Assembly (NCBI GenBank): GCA_017744935.1
Contig: JAGIAI010000004.1
Coordinates: 1-64,000 of the forward strand
Length of the DNA stretch: 64,000 nucleotides
Reading direction: 5' to 3'
Source of the DNA: Variovorax sp.
Lineage (GTDB): Bacteria > Pseudomonadota > Gammaproteobacteria > Burkholderiales > Burkholderiaceae_C
Program-made: the position numbers and the translations under genes
Notes under the pieces: generated by a model
What the model was told of the DNA's origin: nothing
Database searches by the model: none
Seen by the model: only the letters and a program-made list of their open reading frames with translations
In this document: one piece after another, positions 57,340 through 64,000 of the stretch
How positions within the stretch are numbered: position 1 is the first letter of the stretch
Layout: the number at the start of each line of letters is the position of its first letter

Positions 57340-58743
57340 ATGCTGCTCTCACCTGCCATTCGCTCCCGATCCACAGTCAGGCCCGACACGACCGCGACCG
57401 CGAACGAGGTCGACGGCCTGCCGTTGCCGCAACGCCTGTTCGCCATTGCGGCCATCCTCGGCGCCGGCGCTCTGGTGGTGCTCGACGGCGCCATTGCCAA
57501 TGTCGCCTTGCCGAGCATCGCTCAGCAGTTGCGCGCGTCGCCGGCGGATGCCGTCTGGGTCATCACTGCGTATCAGCTTGCTGTCGTCATGTTCCTGCTG
57601 CCTGCTTCGGCCATCGGGGCGAGGTTCGGCTATCGCCGGGTGTTTGCCGCGGGTGTGGCGCTGTTCACCCTGGCGTCGGTGTTGTGCGCGCTGTCTCCCA
57701 CGCTGCCATGGCTGCTTGGCGCGAGATGCCTCCAGGGGTTGGGTGCCGCCGCGGTCATGCCACTCGGACTGGCGTTGCTGCGCTTTACCTATCCGCGTCG
57801 ATTGCTGGCGCGCGCGATCTCCTGGAATGCACTGATGGTCGCCGGGGCTACCGCGGCAGGGCCCGCCGTTGGCGCGTTCATCCTCTCCGAGGCAAGCTGG
57901 CCGTGGCTGTTTGCGGTGAATCTGCCGATCGGCGTGCTCGTGCTTGCCGCATGTGTGAACCTGCCAGTGACGGCGCCAACCAAGGACCGCATCGATCTCT
58001 GGAGCATTGCGCTCAACGCGACCATGTTTGCTTCGTTCGTACTCGGGAGTGACCGGTTGCCGACGAACCCGCTGCATGGCGGCGGGTTGCTTGGCTTGGC
58101 GGCCGTCTGCATGGTCTTGCTGGTCAGGCGCGAGATGCCTAAGTCGGCGCCGTTGGTCCCGCTCGATCTGCTGCGCGTGCATTCGTTTCGAATCTCGATC
58201 CTCGCCTCCGTCTGCTGCTTCACGGGCCAGATGGCGAGCTATGTGGCGCTGCCTTTCTTCATCCAGCACGAGCTCGGCCAAAGCACGGCCGCCACGGGCC
58301 TCTTGATGACGCCCTGGCCATTGGCCGTGATGCTTGCCGCACCGTTGTCGGCGCGCCTGGCGCAACGCGTGCCGACCGCGTGGCTCTGCGCCGCCGGGGC
58401 CGCATGTCTCGCGAGTGGCCTGGCACTTTGCGCCCTGTGGCCAGTGCATGGCAGCCCTGCGTTGCCCATCGTGCTGTTCACCAGCCTCGCGGGCTTCGGC
58501 TTCGGACTCTTTCAGACGCCGAACAATCAGAACATGCTGCTGTCTGCACCCAAGGAGCGCAGCGGTGCCGCCGGAGGTGCCCAAGGGACCGCCCGACTCA
58601 CGGGGCTGACGCTGGGAAGCCTGTTGATGAGCCTGCTGTTCGGGCTGCTGCCGTCGCACAGCGCGGTGCATTGGGGGCTGACGATGGCGGCCGTGGCTGC
58701 ATTGGCGGGAAGCGTGTTCAGCCTGTTGAGAACCCGGGCGTAG
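57340..58743 (+). CDS. MFS transporter, DHA2-type (14-helix drug efflux)
   Basis: 467 aa from ATG 57340; a frame from 57244 is longer but overlaps the LysR start region. Motif D1-type LDGAIANVALPSIAQQL, motif A GARFGYRRVFAAG, motif C GATAAGPAVGAFI, about 14 helices. Proton-driven export of drugs or toxic metabolites. Divergent LysR gene supports induction by substrate. Convergent with another MFS gene 11 bp away. Confidence 0.88.
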   Translation: MLLSPAIRSRSTVRPDTTATANEVDGLPLPQRLFAIAAILGAGALVVLDGAIANVALPSIAQQLRASPADAVWVITAYQLAVVMFLLPASAIGARFGYRRVFAAGVALFTLASVLCALSPTLPWLLGARCLQGLGAAAVMPLGLALLRFTYPRRLLARAISWNALMVAGATAAGPAVGAFILSEASWPWLFAVNLPIGVLVLAACVNLPVTAPTKDRIDLWSIALNATMFASFVLGSDRLPTNPLHGGGLLGLAAVCMVLLVRREMPKSAPLVPLDLLRVHSFRISILASVCCFTGQMASYVALPFFIQHELGQSTAATGLLMTPWPLAVMLAAPLSARLAQRVPTAWLCAAGAACLASGLALCALWPVHGSPALPIVLFTSLAGFGFGLFQTPNNQNMLLSAPKERSGAAGGAQGTARLTGLTLGSLLMSLLFGLLPSHSAVHWGLTMAAVAALAGSVFSLLRTRA

Positions 58744-58754
58744 TGCCGATGGGC

Positions 58755-60011
58755 CTAGGAGGGAGAGAGCTCGCGGGAAGCGCCGGGCAGGTGGTCGCTG
58801 GGACGCTTCCTCGAGACGAGGAGGAACAACACAAGCCCCGCAAGCGTCAGCGCGAACCCTGCCCACACTGCCGAGAGCAGTCCGAGCCCATGTGCGATCG
58901 TTTGGCCGCCCGCCCATGCGCCGATGGCGTTCGCGACGTTGAGGGCGGCCAGGTTCATCGCGCCCATCAATGTCGGTGCGTCCGGCGCCGCCTGAGTGAG
59001 CCGCACCTGGATCGTGGGGATGGCAACCATCATCGTGCCGCCGACGAGGAACAAGCCGATCATGAGGATCCACGCGTTGCCGCCACCGACCGCCAGCAGT
59101 GCCAGTGCAACCAGCGCGCTGCCGAAGCCGGTGATCAGGCCACGTGAGGGATAGCGGTCTGCCAGCCGCCCGCCGACGACATTGCCCACTGTCATGCCGA
59201 CGCCGAACACACCCAGCGCGAGGGGAATCCAAGTCTCCGACAGCGAGGCCTCTTCGGTGACGAAGTGCCCGATGAATGTGTAGACGGCGAAGATGCTTGC
59301 CACGCCCAGCGCCGCGACAGCCACCATCGCCCAGACGGATGGCCGGTTCAAGGCCTGCAGTTCCTGTAGCACGGGGCCACCGTTCAGTGCGTCCGAGCGC
59401 GGCACCCACATCCAGAGCGCGAGGAATGCCACCGTACCGAGCGCCGACACGGCCAGGTAGGCGTTACGCCACCCGAGGTTCTGTCCGAGGAGCGTGGCAA
59501 GGGGTGAGCCGACGATGGTGGCGACCGTCAAACCCGTCATCACCATGGCAAAGGCGCGGCCGCCCTGTCCTGGCCCGACGATGTACGAGGCCACCACCGC
59601 GCCCGCGCCGAAATAGGCGCCCTGGGGAATGCCGCTCACGAAGCGGGCGAGCGTGAACATGCCCAGGCCCGTGGCCATGGCCGACAGGACGTTGCCAAGA
59701 ACGAAGACCGCCATCAGTGCCAGCAGCAAGTGCCTGCGGTTCAGCCTCGCGGCCAGGACGGTCACCACCGGTCCTCCGATCACGACGCCGAAGGCATAGG
59801 CCTCGATGGCATGCGTGGCGGTGGCGACGTCCAGATCCAGGCCGGCGGCAAACAGCTGAAGAATGCCCATGCTTGCGAACTCGGACGTCCCGATGCAAAA
59901 GGTGCCGAATGCGAGCGCCAGCAGGGTCAGCGTGCGACGGCTTGCTTGCCGCGTGTCGGAGCAATGCACCTTCACCGAGGCGCACTGCGGTTCGTAGGCT
60001 TCGTTCAGCAT
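58755..60011 (-). CDS. MFS transporter, DHA1-type (AraJ/YdhP-like)
   Basis: 418 aa from ATG 60011, with AAGGAAG upstream; longer frame lies within the preceding gene. FGTFCIGTSEFASMGIL at TM1 and GVVIGGPVVTVLAARLNRR (motif A) are typical of the sugar-efflux/arabinose (AraJ, YdhP, NepI) group; 12 helices. Co-directional with the aldo/keto reductase gene (22 bp upstream), so perhaps exporting the product or a related compound. Confidence 0.88.
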   Translation of the reverse strand: MLNEAYEPQCASVKVHCSDTRQASRRTLTLLALAFGTFCIGTSEFASMGILQLFAAGLDLDVATATHAIEAYAFGVVIGGPVVTVLAARLNRRHLLLALMAVFVLGNVLSAMATGLGMFTLARFVSGIPQGAYFGAGAVVASYIVGPGQGGRAFAMVMTGLTVATIVGSPLATLLGQNLGWRNAYLAVSALGTVAFLALWMWVPRSDALNGGPVLQELQALNRPSVWAMVAVAALGVASIFAVYTFIGHFVTEEASLSETWIPLALGVFGVGMTVGNVVGGRLADRYPSRGLITGFGSALVALALLAVGGGNAWILMIGLFLVGGTMMVAIPTIQVRLTQAAPDAPTLMGAMNLAALNVANAIGAWAGGQTIAHGLGLLSAVWAGFALTLAGLVLFLLVSRKRPSDHLPGASRELSPS

Positions 60012-60033
60012 GCCTGTCTTCCTTGCATGCGGT

Positions 60034-61047
60034 TCAGATGCCGTGCGGCAACGGTGCATCCGCTTGCACGAGAGCGGCCTCGCGCAGCTCGCGCCAGAAG
60101 GCATCCGGCACCACCGCCTCGAGTGCGGCGCGATCTTCTGCAATCCGCGAAGGCTTGCTGGCCCCGGGAATGACGGCGGCTACTGCGGGGTGTGCCAGCG
60201 AGAACTGCAGCCCTGCCGCCTTCATCGTCACGCCGTGGCGATCGGCAATGGCCTTGATGGCTTGCACCTTCGCCAGGATTTCCGGCGTGGCAGGCGCGTA
60301 TTCGAAGTTCGGTCCGCCGACCAGCGCGCCCGAGCTGTAGGGGCCGCCGACGACGATCCCGAGGCCTCGCGCCACCACTTGCGGCATCACGCGCTGCAGT
60401 GCCCGTGCGTGGTCCAGCAGCGTGTAACGGCCGGCAAGCAGGAAGCCATCCGGACGCGGCTCTTCAAGCCCCAGCAGCAGTTCGATCGGCTCGACACGGT
60501 TCACGCCCAGGCCCCAGGCACCGATGACGCCTTCGTCGCGCAAGCGGTCCAGCGCCTTGAAGGCACCCTTGCGCGCCGTCTCGAACACGCCCAGCCACTC
60601 GTCGCCATGGAAGTCCTGCGCGACATCGTGCACCCAGGCAATGTCGATGCGGTCCGTCTTCAGGCGTTTCAGGCTGTCTTCGATCGAACGCAGGGTCGCG
60701 TCTTCCGAGTAGTCGTTCACGATGCGGTTGGCGCGGCCGTGCCTGAAGACGTCGCCTTTCTCGCCGAGGTCGCGGGCGCTGACGTCTTCCAGCTCGTCGA
60801 GGATCAGGCGGCCGACCTTCGTGCTGATGACGTAGTCGTCGCGCTTGCGGGCGCCCAGCGCCTCGCCGAGGCGGGCTTCCGCCAGGCCCGCGCCGTAGAA
60901 GGGCGCGGTGTCGAAGAAGCGGATGCCGTCGTTCCACGCGGCGTCCACGGTGGCCCGGGCTTCCTCCTCGGGAATTGCGCGAAACATGTTGCCCAGAGGG
61001 GCGGTGCCGAACCCCAGCTTGCCGGGGAGAAGGTTCTTCAATTGCAT
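60034..61047 (-). CDS. Aldo/keto reductase
   Basis: 337 aa from ATG 61047 with AGGAG upstream. Catalytic Tyr in DTAPFYGAGLAEARLG, Lys in ISTKVGR, His in WVHDV, Asp in FFDTAP: the AKR tetrad is complete. Sequence resembles the D-threo-aldose/L-fucose 1-dehydrogenase branch (LDLAL-like VHD start, RGLGIVVGGPYSSG). NADP-dependent oxidation or reduction of a sugar or aldehyde. Divergent from a LysR gene. Confidence 0.9.
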   Translation of the reverse strand: MQLKNLLPGKLGFGTAPLGNMFRAIPEEEARATVDAAWNDGIRFFDTAPFYGAGLAEARLGEALGARKRDDYVISTKVGRLILDELEDVSARDLGEKGDVFRHGRANRIVNDYSEDATLRSIEDSLKRLKTDRIDIAWVHDVAQDFHGDEWLGVFETARKGAFKALDRLRDEGVIGAWGLGVNRVEPIELLLGLEEPRPDGFLLAGRYTLLDHARALQRVMPQVVARGLGIVVGGPYSSGALVGGPNFEYAPATPEILAKVQAIKAIADRHGVTMKAAGLQFSLAHPAVAAVIPGASKPSRIAEDRAALEAVVPDAFWRELREAALVQADAPLPHGI

Positions 61048-61143
61048 GGTGATCTCCTGTGAATGGCCCAATGATGGGTATCCACAAGACATTCATCCAA
61101 TGTATTTCCTCCATTTCAGATTTATCGTCAACAATACTTCTGA

Positions 61144-62043
61144 ATGAGATACGACCTCAACCTGCTGCCGATCTTCGTAGCCTTGCTCGAAGAGCGCAGC
61201 GTGACCCGCGCGGCTGATCGCCTGGGCATGACCCAGTCGGCGCTGTCAAATGCGCTGGCGCGCCTGCGCGACATGCTGCAGGACCCGCTGTTCATCCGCG
61301 AGCGCTACGGCATGCGGCCCACGCCGAAGGCTGAGTTGCTGGCCCCGGCGCTGACATCGGCGCTGGCTGCGCTCGACACGGTGGTGCTCGGCCAGCAGGC
61401 CTTCGATCCGTCACGGGCCGATCAGCTGATCACGATCGCGCCCAACAGCTACGTGGAATTCGTATTCGTGCCCGCCCTGACGGCGCGGCTGCGCGAACTG
61501 GCGCCGGGAATCCGCTTGCGTACATTGCCCTTCGGCATGGATCTCGCCGCAACGGGCGTCACATCCGGTGCCACGGCGATGGTGCTCGGTCGCATCACCG
61601 ATGCGCCGGACAACCTCGTCGTTCAGCACCTGGCGGATGACGGCCTGGCCTGCGTGGTGCGTGCCGACCATCCGAAGGTGGGCACCCGGATCACCAAGGC
61701 GCAGTACGAGCGCATGAAGCACGTGAACCTGCTGCCGGCGGGCGGGCGCCTGCGCGCAGGGCTTTTCCAGGCGCTGGAGCGGGGAGGGCTCAAGAGGGAC
61801 GTCGCGGTGACGGTCACCCACTTCATGTCCATCCCCGAGATCGTGGCAGCCACGGACTACTGTGCGACGTTGCCCAAGCTCATCTGTCGCCGCCTGGCCG
61901 GCGATGCGAGGCTGAAGGTGTTGCCTACGCCAGTCGACCTGGGCACTTTTCCGATGCAGATGGCTTGGCACGTGCGCTATCGCAACGACCCGGCGCATGT
62001 CTGGTTGCGCACGCTGGTCGCGGAAGTCGCCGCATCTCTGTGA
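61144..62043 (+). CDS. LysR-family transcriptional regulator
   Basis: 299 aa, ATG 61144 (MRYDLNLLPIFVALLEERSV). NahR/NodD branch, recognition region VTRAADRLGMTQSALSNAL. The 96-bp gap to the divergent aldo/keto reductase gene is AT-rich and presumably contains both promoters and the binding site. Likely controls that operon with the MFS transporter. Confidence 0.9.
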   Translation: MRYDLNLLPIFVALLEERSVTRAADRLGMTQSALSNALARLRDMLQDPLFIRERYGMRPTPKAELLAPALTSALAALDTVVLGQQAFDPSRADQLITIAPNSYVEFVFVPALTARLRELAPGIRLRTLPFGMDLAATGVTSGATAMVLGRITDAPDNLVVQHLADDGLACVVRADHPKVGTRITKAQYERMKHVNLLPAGGRLRAGLFQALERGGLKRDVAVTVTHFMSIPEIVAATDYCATLPKLICRRLAGDARLKVLPTPVDLGTFPMQMAWHVRYRNDPAHVWLRTLVAEVAASL

Positions 62044-62255
62044 GCACTCGATGTAGATGCCCTTGGCCTTGATCAACCGGCGCATCGCCGAACACCAACT
62101 TGCACGCCGGCGAATCGATCGAAATCAACATCAATGCGACGTCCGGCGGGCCGCCTGAAGGGCGGCCCCTTCGGGCTTGTGGCTATTTCGGGGGGCGAGC
62201 GAACGACGGATAGGGTTTTCCCTAGAATCGGGCTTTTCCGATTCCCAAGGTTCAC

Positions 62256-62342
62256 ATGCTCACCCTCGCACTTGTACTCGCCGCTGCCGCTGGCCTCGTT
62301 GTCCACGGTGTTAGCACGTCCGAAGGTGACCAGCAGCTCTGA
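62256..62342 (+). CDS. Possible small hydrophobic protein, 28 aa
   Basis: ATG 62256 preceded by AAGG at 5-nt spacing; TGA at 62340-62342. The product has a hydrophobic Leu/Ala/Val stretch over residues 1-16 and a polar tail (STSEGDQQL). It could be a small inner-membrane protein or a leader peptide; a terminator follows 46 bp downstream, consistent with a mini-gene. Unproven; may be chance. Confidence 0.3.
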   Translation: MLTLALVLAAAAGLVVHGVSTSEGDQQL

Positions 62343-62388
62343 CCTGATCGACCGAATGTCTCCTCGGGTCCGACAAGGACCCGATCTC

Positions 62389-62419
62389 GGCCCCGCGCAG
62401 TGATGCTCGGGGCCTTTTT
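62389..62419 (+). terminator. Rho-independent terminator
   Basis: GGCCCC (62389-62394), 14-nt loop, GGGGCC (62409-62414), then TTTTTCTTT. Ends rightward transcription ahead of the leftward membrane-protein gene. Confidence 0.75.
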
Positions 62420-62438
62420 CTTTGGGGCGGCGAAGTCC

Positions 62439-62771
62439 TCAGGCTTCGAGTACGTCGGATTGGTGGACTCGCCGGTTCGCAACGCGCGCGCGCAGCAGGG
62501 CTGTCGCCCACCAAAGAAATGCCACGTTCGCGAACAGGCCCAGGCAGACGACCAGCCCGGCGCGATCTGCGAAGCCCGTGCTGAGATCCAGCAGTAGCAA
62601 GGCAAGCGTCCAGGGCAGTGCACACAGGATCGCGACGGCCAGCAGAACACTCTGTTCGGAGGGCTTCAGCGTCGCCGCGACCAGCGGCACGGAGAGGGCG
62701 GTGCCGAAGGAAGGAATCCACCATGCGTGGCGATACCAAAAGGGCGACCTGTCTGTGTTCATGCAGATCAT
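62439..62771 (-). CDS. Small integral membrane protein, 110 aa
   Basis: Three hydrophobic helices at about residues 18-35, 40-60 and 70-93, with short charged ends. No family recognised. Start could be Met1 at 62771 or Met4 at 62762; neither has a good ribosome-binding site. Lies 83 bp downstream of the ABC ATPase gene on the same strand. Confidence 0.55.
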   Translation of the reverse strand: MICMNTDRSPFWYRHAWWIPSFGTALSVPLVAATLKPSEQSVLLAVAILCALPWTLALLLLDLSTGFADRAGLVVCLGLFANVAFLWWATALLRARVANRRVHQSDVLEA

Positions 62772-62854
62772 TGTGCGGGCCGTCCGGCGTCGCCGCGTGT
62801 GGAATCCGCCACGAAGACGCGAGAGTTTGCTGTCGCGTTGCGCAGCCCTGACGG

Positions 62855-63613
62855 TCAGTGCCGCAGCACATCTCCCAGGAACGCACGCGTGCGCTCATGC
62901 CGCGGCGCGGCGAAGAACTCTGTCGGCGTTGCGACCTCGAGGACCTGTCCCTCGTCCATGAACACGATGCGGTCGGCCACCTCGCGGGCAAAGCCCATTT
63001 CGTGCGTCACGCACACCATGGACATGCCTTCGGCGGCCAGTCCGACCATGGTGTCGAGCACCTCCTTCACCATCTCCGGATCCAACGCGGAGGTGGGCTC
63101 GTCGAAGAGCATCAGTCGCGGGCGCATGCACAAGGCGCGCGCGATGGCGACGCGCTGCTGCTGGCCGCCCGACAGCTGCGCCGGGTACTTGTGCGCATGT
63201 TCGGCCACACGCACCCGGGCGAGCAGGTGCATGGTCGCCTCGTGTGCATCGCGCGCGCTCATGCGGCGGGTGGAGACTGGCGCGAGCGTGCAGTTCTCGA
63301 GCACCGTCATGTGCGGGAAGAGGTTGAACTGCTGGAACACCATGCCCACCTGCTGGCGCACCGAAGCGAGGCCCCCCGCGGACGCGCCGAGATCGATGCC
63401 GCACACCTGCAGCGCGCCAGTGTCGAAGCCTTCGAGCCCGTTGAAGCAGCGGATCAGGGACGACTTGCCGGAGCCCGACGGCCCGCACACCACGATGCGC
63501 TCGCGCTCGCCCACCTGGAGATGGATGTCGCGCAGCGCGTGATAGTCGCCGTACCACTTGTTCAGCGCCTCGGCGCGCACGATGGGGGAGTGGGGAGGCA
63601 GCGTTGCTGACAT
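62855..63613 (-). CDS. Polar amino acid ABC transporter ATP-binding protein
   Basis: 252 aa from ATG 63613 ([10 protein letters not shown]). Walker [28 protein letters not shown]-loop, [15 protein letters not shown], Walker [16 protein letters not shown]-loop [14 protein letters not shown]. This is the GlnQ/GltL-type ATPase for polar amino acids. Seven bp after the permease gene. Confidence 0.92.
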   Translation of the reverse strand: MSATLPPHSPIVRAEALNKWYGDYHALRDIHLQVGERERIVVCGPSGSGKSSLIRCFNGLEGFDTGALQVCGIDLGASAGGLASVRQQVGMVFQQFNLFPHMTVLENCTLAPVSTRRMSARDAHEATMHLLARVRVAEHAHKYPAQLSGGQQQRVAIARALCMRPRLMLFDEPTSALDPEMVKEVLDTMVGLAAEGMSMVCVTHEMGFAREVADRIVFMDEGQVLEVATPTEFFAAPRHERTRAFLGDVLRH

Positions 63614-63620
63614 GGAAGGT

Positions 63621-64000
63621 TCAGCCGCGACGGCCCGTGTCCAGCGAGGCGTGCAGCCGGGCGCTGTAGCGGGACATGGCGAAGCAGAAGATGAAGTAGA
63701 TGGCGGCCACGAACAGGTAGATCTCGGTGCCGAACCCCTGCCATTGCGCATCCGCGATGGCCCGCTTGGCGGCCGTCATCAGATCGAAGATGCCCACGAT
63801 CACCACGATCGAGGTGGCCTTGAAGAAGGCGATGAATACGTTCACCACTGCGGGTAGCACGGCGGTGAGGGCCTGCGGCAGTACGACCCGCAACGTGGTC
63901 ACGCGCGGACTCAGTCCCAGTGCGGCCGCGGCTTCGTACTGACCGCGCGGCACGACCTGCAGGCCTCCTCGGATCACCTCGGCGAGATACGCGGCGGTAA
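63621..64000 (-). CDS. Polar amino acid ABC transporter permease (N-terminus beyond window)
   Basis: The frame is open to the window edge, so this is the C-terminal about 126 residues. EAA loop [25 protein letters not shown], and two following helices. GlnP/GltK-like permease working with the downstream ATPase. The GTG at 63975-63977 is internal, not a start, since upstream codons continue the loop (TAAYLAE). Confidence 0.9.
   Translation of the reverse strand, partial: TAAYLAEVIRGGLQVVPRGQYEAAAALGLSPRVTTLRVVLPQALTAVLPAVVNVFIAFFKATSIVVIVGIFDLMTAAKRAIADAQWQGFGTEIYLFVAAIYFIFCFAMSRYSARLHASLDTGRRG

Larger units (their letters stand above)
62044..62438. other. Hairpin-rich gap with a possible small transcription unit
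   Basis: About 390 bp without a standard gene. In order: GGGCCGCC-TGAAG-GGCGGCCC (62148-62168), perhaps the terminator-like end of the LysR message but with no T-run; TAGGG-TTTT-CCCTA (62211-62224); GAATCGG-GCTTTT-CCGATTC (62225-62244); a possible 28-codon ORF; CGGGTCC-GACAA-GGACCCG (62365-62383); and a strong terminator at 62389-62419. The packing of perfect stems suggests a small RNA or a short structured mRNA read rightward. Confidence 0.45.

Noticed and set aside
62148..62168. Rho-independent terminator of the LysR gene
   Set aside because: The stem is strong but no T-run follows, and it lies 105 bp after the stop; kept only as a stem-loop.
1..64000. CRISPR arrays, insertion sequences, tRNA or rRNA genes, prophage genes
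   Set aside because: I read for direct-repeat arrays, transposases, integrases and conserved RNA sequences and found none.

Overview
The window is high-GC DNA with tightly packed genes, frequent 4-bp ATGA/GTGA overlaps, many LysR regulators (five), three Bug-type (TctC) solute receptors and CoA-ligase/dehydrogenase catabolic clusters. This is the gene style of a Comamonadaceae beta-proteobacterium (Variovorax-like). That placement is an inference from gene content and protein style; no rRNA or marker gene is present. I see no tRNA, rRNA, CRISPR array, insertion sequence or prophage.

Layout. 1-4 kb: the end of a porin, a hypothetical gene, an Fe-S type uracil-DNA glycosylase, a lipoprotein alpha/beta hydrolase and an ABC-type binding protein. 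4-11.6 kb: an ester-utilisation cluster with a Bug receptor, a secreted hydrolase and a tannase/feruloyl-esterase-family lipoprotein, divergent from a LysR regulator that is coupled to a second Bug receptor. 11.6-15.5 kb: an HtrA-like protein that has lost its catalytic triad, a periplasmic 5'-nucleotidase and a small anchored protein. 15.5-20.3 kb: a complete ytcA-mdtN-mdtO-mdtP tripartite efflux operon. 20.4-22.9 kb: MgtC/SapB protein, disulfide-type flavin reductase and a small hypothetical protein.

22.9-29.3 kb: a CoA ligase / saccharopine-dehydrogenase-like / SDR operon divergent from a TetR regulator, then a LysR gene and a second SDR gene with clear palindromes in the gaps. 29.3-33.2 kb: an operon of two catalase-fold heme proteins flanking a GMC flavin oxidoreductase; both catalase-like proteins have Phe where catalases have the distal His. 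33.5-39.3 kb: a small lipoprotein, then a CoA ligase / acyl-CoA dehydrogenase / Bug receptor operon divergent from a LysR gene with a textbook T-N11-A palindrome, and an SDR without the usual Tyr-Lys pair.

39.3-53.4 kb: a full carbon-phosphorus lyase locus. phnF, a DUF1045 2H-phosphoesterase gene, phnN and an OPT transporter run leftward; phnGHIJKLM, a PPOX-type flavoprotein gene and phnC-D-E-E run rightward from a Pho-box-like promoter region. Phosphonate is bound by PhnD, imported by PhnC/PhnE, attached to ribose triphosphate (PhnGHI), trimmed (PhnM), cleaved (PhnJ, with PhnK/L) and the cyclic ribose phosphate recycled towards PRPP (PhnN). No phnP is present in the window, and the DUF1045 protein is a good candidate to replace it.

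53.4-64 kb: DUF1161 protein, chemoreceptor, phytanoyl-CoA-dioxygenase-like enzyme, LysR, two MFS exporters, aldo/keto reductase with divergent LysR, a hairpin-rich gap with a possible small gene and a strong terminator, a small membrane protein, and the start of a polar amino acid ABC transporter cut by the window end.
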